Positions 60,022 to 64,000 of a DNA stretch of 64,000 bases are shown piece by piece (within the stretch, counting starts at the first letter, position 1; each line of letters begins with the position of its first letter). This stretch comes from an uncultured Collinsella sp. (GTDB taxonomy: Bacteria; Actinomycetota; Coriobacteriia; Coriobacteriales; Coriobacteriaceae). The notes beneath the pieces are model-generated. The model was not told the DNA's origin and did no database searches. It saw only the letters and a list, made by a program, of their open reading frames with translations. The position numbers and the translations under genes were made by a program. The stretch is taken from positions 1 through 64,000 of the forward strand of contig CAAFUK010000032.1 of the NCBI GenBank assembly GCA_900766165.1, written 5' to 3'.

Positions 60022-60876
60022 ATGGCCGAGCTGTTGAAGGGCGCTCCCGTCGCCCGTGCTTTGACCGAGGAGCTCGCCGCTCGCTGCACGGCTTTGCGCG
60101 AGCGCGGCGTTGTTCCGACGCTGGCCATCGTGCGTGTGGGCGAGCGCGAGGACGACCTGTCCTACGAGCGCGGCGCCCTCAAGCGCTGCGAGAAGGTTGG
60201 CATTGAGGCTCGCCGCCTTTTGCTTCCCGCCGATGTTTCGCAGGACGAGCTGTTGGCGGCTATTAAAGACATCAATGCCGACCCCGCTGTTCATGGCTGT
60301 CTGATGTTTCGTCCGTTGCCCGCTGGGCTTGACGAGGATGCGGTTGCCGCGGCACTCGATTCCGCCAAGGACGTCGACTCCATGACGCCGGCCTCGCTGC
60401 TCACCACGCTTTCGGGGCGCGGCGAGGGCTTTGCTCCTTGCACGGCTGAAGCCGTGTTGGCATTGCTGGACCATTACGGCGTTGAGCTGGATGGGGCCAA
60501 GGTCGCGGTCGTCGGTCGGTCGCTGGTGATTGGTCGTCCCGTAGCCGCCATGCTTACGGCTCGCAATGCCACGGTGACGACGTGCCATACGCATACGCGT
60601 GACCTAGCTGCCGAGTGCTGTTCTGCCGACATTGTTGTTGCCGCGGTTGGACGCGCGCGCACGATTGGCGCGGATGCGGTTCGCGAGGGCCAGACGATCA
60701 TCGATGTTGGCATTAATTGGGACGAAGCTGCCGGAAAACTGGTCGGCGACGTGGATTATGATGCTGCGGAACCGATCGTTGGCGCCATCACACCCGTGCC
60801 GGGCGGCGTGGGGGCTGTGACCACCGCAATTCTCGCCAAACACGTGATTGAGGCGGCGGAGCGCGCATCGAAATAG
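60022..60876 (+). CDS. folD: FolD-type methylene-THF dehydrogenase lacking cyclohydrolase residues
   Basis: Protein of 284 residues with the FolD fold: NADP-binding AVVGRSLVIGRPVAAML, GQTIIDVGIN, and PITPVPGG-type late motif (ITPVPGGVGAVTTAIL). In bifunctional FolD the Tyr-x3-Lys motif supplies the catalytic lysine (Lys54 in E. coli) and a Gln (Gln98) assists. Here Tyr48 is kept but the lysine position is Ala52, and the Gln position is Phe96 (MFRPLPAGL); Asp119 (KDVDS) remains. That predicts dehydrogenase without cyclohydrolase. The FchA-like gene upstream can supply the missing step. AAGAGGGGG lies before the ATG. Confidence 0.88.
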   Translation: MAELLKGAPVARALTEELAARCTALRERGVVPTLAIVRVGEREDDLSYERGALKRCEKVGIEARRLLLPADVSQDELLAAIKDINADPAVHGCLMFRPLPAGLDEDAVAAALDSAKDVDSMTPASLLTTLSGRGEGFAPCTAEAVLALLDHYGVELDGAKVAVVGRSLVIGRPVAAMLTARNATVTTCHTHTRDLAAECCSADIVVAAVGRARTIGADAVREGQTIIDVGINWDEAAGKLVGDVDYDAAEPIVGAITPVPGGVGAVTTAILAKHVIEAAERASK

Positions 60877-60912
60877 GCGTTTTGGGCTGTTTGAGGGGTT
60901 AGCCATATACCA

Positions 60913-61144
60913 CGTGGTCAAAAAGCGCCAAATATGAGTACTGTTGCCATGATAGTCACATATGTTTTACGTCTTTTGGGTTTCCTAACGATATTCATTC
61001 TCGTTAGGAAACCCATTTTATTGAACCTATGGGGAATAACGTTGTCTTGCTTTTGGACAATTGGGGATTTCTGGCACTCATTACAAGGAAATTTGCTGCT
61101 ACTAAATTGGTGACAGTACTCATATTTGGCATTTTTTGACCACG
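60913..61144. repeat. 232-bp imperfect palindromic element
   Basis: The arms at 60913-60948 and 61109-61144 (36 bp each) are inverted with 32 of 36 matches; they begin CGTGGTCAAAAA and contain GCCAAATATGAGTACTGT. The core is AT-rich against a GC-rich background and contains a second, perfect hairpin at 60977-61015. It lies between folD and the C69 dipeptidase gene and carries no gene. Size and arrangement resemble a MITE, though no target-site duplication was confirmed. Confidence 0.65.
60977..61019 (+). terminator. Hairpin with T-rich tail, probable terminator
   Basis: TGGGTTTCCTAACGA pairs perfectly with its complement over 15 bp around a 9-base loop, followed by TTTTATT. It lies inside the palindromic element, about 100 bp after folD. 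Confidence 0.7.
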
Positions 61145-61230
61145 GGGACTGCCGGGGCGGCGGTTTCGCCCTTTCTGCGCCGAAGCGATACACTGTTATC
61201 GTTTGATTTCTTCGCTCAAGGAGGATGCGC

Positions 61231-62754
61231 ATGCCGTGCACAACGATTTTGGTTGGTAAGAACGCGAGCTACGACGGGTCGACCCTGGTCGCGCGTAACG
61301 AGGACTCGTCCAACGGGGTGTTTGAGCCCAAGCGCATGCGCGTAGTGCACCCCGACGAGCAGCCGCGCGTCTACACGAGCGTCCTGAGCCACCTGACCGT
61401 TGAACTGCCCGATAACCCCATGCGCTACACGAGCGTCCCCGATGTTGTCCCGGGCCACGGCATCTGGGCCGAGGCCGGTTTCAACGAGCTCAATGTGGGC
61501 ATGTCCGCAACCGAGACGCTTACCACCAACGAGCGCGTTCGCGGCGCCGACCCGCTTGTGGACTACGTGCCCGCCAAGGGCAACGAGGGTGAGGACGGCT
61601 ATGTGCCGGCGCAGCCCGGTGGCCTGGGCGAGGAGGACATGGTGACCCTGGTGCTGCCGTATGCCAAGTCCGCCCGCGATGGCGTGCGTATCCTGGGCGA
61701 GCTGCTCGAGCGCTACGGCACCTACGAGAACAACGGCATCGCCTTTAGTGATGTGGACGAGATCTGGTGGCTCGAGACCATCGGTGGTCACCGCTGGATT
61801 GCCAAGCGCGTGCCTGACGACGCCTATGTGACCATGCCCAACCAGCTGGGTATCGACAGCTTTGACCTGGATGACGCCGAGGGCGCCCAGGCCGACCACA
61901 TGTGCTCCGCCGACTTGCGCGCCTGGATGGCCGAGTGGCATCTGGACCTGACGCTGGGCGTCGAGGGCGACGGCCCGGCTGCGGTCTTTAACCCGCGCGA
62001 GGCCTTTGGCTCGCACAGCGACAGCGACCATGTCTACAACACGCCGCGCGCCTGGTACATGCAGCGCTGCCTCAACCCCAGCGACGTGTGGGATGGCCCC
62101 GACGCCGACTACACGCCCGAGAGCGACGACATCCCTTGGAGCCGCGTGCCCGAGCGCAAGGTGACCATCGAGGACATCAAGTACGTACTCTCGAGCCACT
62201 ACCAGGGCACGGAGTACGATTGCTACGGTAGCAAGGGCACGCCCGCTACGCGTGGCGCATATCGCCCCATCGGCATCAACCGCAACAGCCAGCTCGCCGT
62301 GTTGCAGCTGCGTCCCTATGCGCAGCCGGCCTATCGCGCCGTGCAGTGGATGGCGTTTGGTTCCAACTCGTTTAACGCGCTGGTTCCGCTGTACGCCAAC
62401 GTCGAGACCATGCCCGAGTACTATGCCGACACGCAGGCTCGCGTGACGTCCGAAAACTTCTACTGGGCCAACCGCCTGATCGGCGCGCTGGCTGACGCCC
62501 GCTTCCATGAGTGCGGTCGCGCGGTCGAGGATTATCAGGAGAAGGTCGGTGGCATGGGCCACAAACAGATCCATGACGTCGACGCCGCCGTAGCCACCCT
62601 GCCCGAGGCCGAGGTGTCTGCCGAGCTTGCCCGCGCCAACGAGGAGTTTGCCGAGCGCGTGCGGGTGGAGACCGATGCTCTACTGGGCAAGGTGCTCTAC
62701 ACCACGAGCTGCGCCATGAAGAACTCTTTCGCGATGAACGACAACGTGAGGTAG
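61231..62754 (+). CDS. C69-family dipeptidase
   Basis: N-terminal-nucleophile dipeptidase of 507 residues. It begins MPCTTILVGKNASYDGSTLVARNEDS, where Cys3 is the expected nucleophile exposed by removal of the first two residues, and the Asn/Asp environment (ARNEDS) is typical of the PepD/C69 family. Later family stretches (WLETIGGHRWIAKRVPDD, NTPRAWYMQRCLNP) are present. There is no signal peptide, so it probably acts on cytoplasmic dipeptides. AAGGAGG lies 6 bp before the ATG. Length is normal. Confidence 0.92.
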   Translation: MPCTTILVGKNASYDGSTLVARNEDSSNGVFEPKRMRVVHPDEQPRVYTSVLSHLTVELPDNPMRYTSVPDVVPGHGIWAEAGFNELNVGMSATETLTTNERVRGADPLVDYVPAKGNEGEDGYVPAQPGGLGEEDMVTLVLPYAKSARDGVRILGELLERYGTYENNGIAFSDVDEIWWLETIGGHRWIAKRVPDDAYVTMPNQLGIDSFDLDDAEGAQADHMCSADLRAWMAEWHLDLTLGVEGDGPAAVFNPREAFGSHSDSDHVYNTPRAWYMQRCLNPSDVWDGPDADYTPESDDIPWSRVPERKVTIEDIKYVLSSHYQGTEYDCYGSKGTPATRGAYRPIGINRNSQLAVLQLRPYAQPAYRAVQWMAFGSNSFNALVPLYANVETMPEYYADTQARVTSENFYWANRLIGALADARFHECGRAVEDYQEKVGGMGHKQIHDVDAAVATLPEAEVSAELARANEEFAERVRVETDALLGKVLYTTSCAMKNSFAMNDNVR

Positions 62755-62853
62755 GGATTTCCCGTCGATCGAATAGCGCTAAAACGCTTTGTCGCTTTCA
62801 CTCAATCTTGGGTACAAGAACGCCAATGCAGTTGTTTGTGATTGGAGACAACC

Positions 62854-63270
62854 ATGGTTATGAAACTCGATCAGCTTGTTAACGGCGCCATTAACGTGGG
62901 CTTTGGCGCTGCCGCCGTTGCTGTCGAAGGCGGCAAGAAGGTCCTCGACGACCTTAACACCAAAGGCGAGCAGGTCCGCAAGGACACCGCCACCCCCGAT
63001 ATCGCCCGCAGTGTGTCCGACATGTTCGAGCAGGCCGGCGGCACCATCTCCGACCTGACCGAGCGCTTGGGCATGCAGGGCGAGACCGCGGCCCAGCGCG
63101 TGCTTGACGAGCTCATCCTTGCCCGGGTCCGCGTCATGACCGCCCCCGAGCGCACGGCCTTCCTGGCCCATGTGCGCGACATCGTCGATTCGGTCGAGGG
63201 CAACGTGACCTCGGTGCCCGTCGAGTCCGTTGAGCCCGACGATGCGAAGGATACCGAAGAGGCCGAGTAG
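62854..63270 (+). CDS. Phasin-like / coiled-coil protein
   Basis: Helical protein of about 138 residues. It has an amphipathic start (LDQLVNGAINVGFGAAAVAVEGGKKVLDDL), a middle helix (SVSDMFEQAGGTISDLTERLGM) and a C-terminal helix (RVLDELILARVRVMTAPERTAFLAHVRDIVDSV), then an acidic tail. The pattern resembles phasin-like small proteins found next to UbiB/ABC1 kinases. It lies 8 bp before such a kinase gene. Function inferred from context only; GGAG precedes the ATG. Confidence 0.65.
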   Translation: MVMKLDQLVNGAINVGFGAAAVAVEGGKKVLDDLNTKGEQVRKDTATPDIARSVSDMFEQAGGTISDLTERLGMQGETAAQRVLDELILARVRVMTAPERTAFLAHVRDIVDSVEGNVTSVPVESVEPDDAKDTEEAE

Positions 63271-63278
63271 CAGCGCAG

Positions 63279-64000
63279 ATGGCAGATTCCACCACCGATT
63301 ACAACAATCTAGATCCTCTGGGTGACGAGGCGGCGGTTGTCGATGAGGTCGACGCCGCCGTCTCGGCCGCTCGCAAGAAGCCGCGCGCTGTCGATATGGT
63401 GCCCGAGGAGCCCGACGCGATGGCGCCGGACGAGGAATACCAGCTCACGCCGGCGGGTCGTCGCGAACGCATTGGGCAGATTGTTCGCCTGGTCAAAAAG
63501 TACCGCGTGTGGGATAACCTCACGCCGGTTCGTTTGCGCCGCCTGCTTGAGGAACTCGGCCCCATGTTCGTCAAGATGGGGCAGATTTTGGCCAACCGGT
63601 CCGAGATCCTGCCGCAACGCTTTTGCGACGAGCTGCGTCGTCTGCGCTCCGACGTGGAGCCTGTGCCGTACGAGGTCGTACTCAGTTGTCTGGAAGAAGA
63701 ATACGGCCTGCGCCTGGGGGAGATGTTCGATGCGATCGACCCCAATCCGCTCGGTAGCGCGTCGCTCGCGCAGGTGCACCGCGCTCGTCTGGTGACGGGC
63801 GAGGACGTGGCCGTCAAGGTGCAGCGCCCCGGTGCGCAGCAGGTTATGGCACAGGACATCGATATCATCCGCTCGGTGGTGCGTATCGTTTCCAAGTTCG
63901 TCAACACCGATCAATTCGTTGACCTGCACGGCGTAGTCGAGGAGTTGTGGACCTCGTTTCGCGAGGAGACCAACTTTTTGGCCGAGGCCAAAAACCTCAA
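63279..64000 (+). CDS. UbiB/ABC1-family atypical kinase, N-terminal part
   Basis: Gene continues beyond the window; 240 codons are visible. After an acidic, disordered N-terminus (about 1-60) come the family motifs: LEELGPMFVKMGQILANRSEILPQRFCDEL (KxGQ motif that covers the active site), the Ala/Gly-rich loop LGSASLAQVHRARL, and the VAVKVQRPGA ATP-lysine region. In bacteria UbiB proteins act in quinone or isoprenoid-lipid metabolism as ATPases. There is no clear ribosome-binding site, so translation may depend on the gene 8 bp upstream. Confidence 0.9.
   Translation, partial: MADSTTDYNNLDPLGDEAAVVDEVDAAVSAARKKPRAVDMVPEEPDAMAPDEEYQLTPAGRRERIGQIVRLVKKYRVWDNLTPVRLRRLLEELGPMFVKMGQILANRSEILPQRFCDELRRLRSDVEPVPYEVVLSCLEEEYGLRLGEMFDAIDPNPLGSASLAQVHRARLVTGEDVAVKVQRPGAQQVMAQDIDIIRSVVRIVSKFVNTDQFVDLHGVVEELWTSFREETNFLAEAKNL

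Overview
The window looks like chromosomal DNA of a strictly anaerobic, high-GC gut actinobacterium of the Coriobacteriia, most likely a Collinsella or close relative. This is an inference from the GC-rich codon use, frequent GTG/TTG starts, the [FeFe]-hydrogenase and desulfoferrodoxin, the FchA/FolD/Fhs one-carbon set, the Gram-positive type LexA box and the general protein resemblance. It was not tested by any search. No rRNA, tRNA, CRISPR array or intact transposase was seen.

Layout. 1-4.8 kb: an alpha-glucoside PTS operon (stand-alone EIIA, BglG-type antiterminator, EIICB, GH4 6-phospho-alpha-glucosidase). 5.0-11.1 kb: a hydrogenase operon joining a NuoF-tail/GltD-like flavoprotein, a group A [FeFe]-hydrogenase, a lipoprotein binding protein and a permease-ATPase fusion. 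11.2-15.6 kb: orphan RelB/DinJ antitoxin, CPBP protease, YgiQ radical SAM protein, DUF1275 membrane protein. 15.7-16.9 kb: AT-rich patch with a decayed ABC ATPase and an odd small protein. 17-25.5 kb: FucO, M42 peptidase, HTH-HipA-like kinase, MnmA, CysK, an Rrf2 regulator, a YvlD-like membrane protein, a YerC/TrpR-like regulator. 25.6-32.4 kb: an AddB/AddA-like helicase-nuclease pair. 32.5-42 kb: DUF3284, a probably acquired MFS exporter, DnaE, a SWIM/SNF2 helicase. 42-49 kb: desulfoferrodoxin, a degenerate NAD-synthetase-like protein, ruvC-ruvA-ruvB behind a LexA box, formate-THF ligase. 49-54.7 kb: a membrane protein of unknown role, a CDF transporter, a zinc-ribbon protein, a frameshifted DUF1016 nuclease, a PH-like protein. 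54.8-59 kb: a secreted PI-PLC-like protein and two tandem paralogous lipoproteins. 59.4-64 kb: FchA-like cyclohydrolase, a FolD lacking its cyclohydrolase residues, a C69 dipeptidase, a phasin-like protein and the start of a UbiB-family kinase.

How the parts work together. Fhs, FchA and FolD form a one-carbon route from formate to methylene-THF in which the cyclohydrolase step appears to have moved from FolD to FchA. The hydrogenase operon couples pyridine-nucleotide/flavin chemistry to H2 and carries its own transporter. AddAB, RuvCAB and DnaE are repair and replication functions.

The intergenic DNA is rich in hairpins. One family has locus-specific stems around a shared GGGACG-containing loop (about 1-50, 11530, 14677, 24333, 38356 and a half copy at 34434). 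It is probably a REP-like dispersed element. Other structured pieces are a 232-bp imperfect palindrome at 60913-61144, an inverted pair of 13-mers at 18415/18625 and a duplicated 19-mer upstream of the two lipoproteins.
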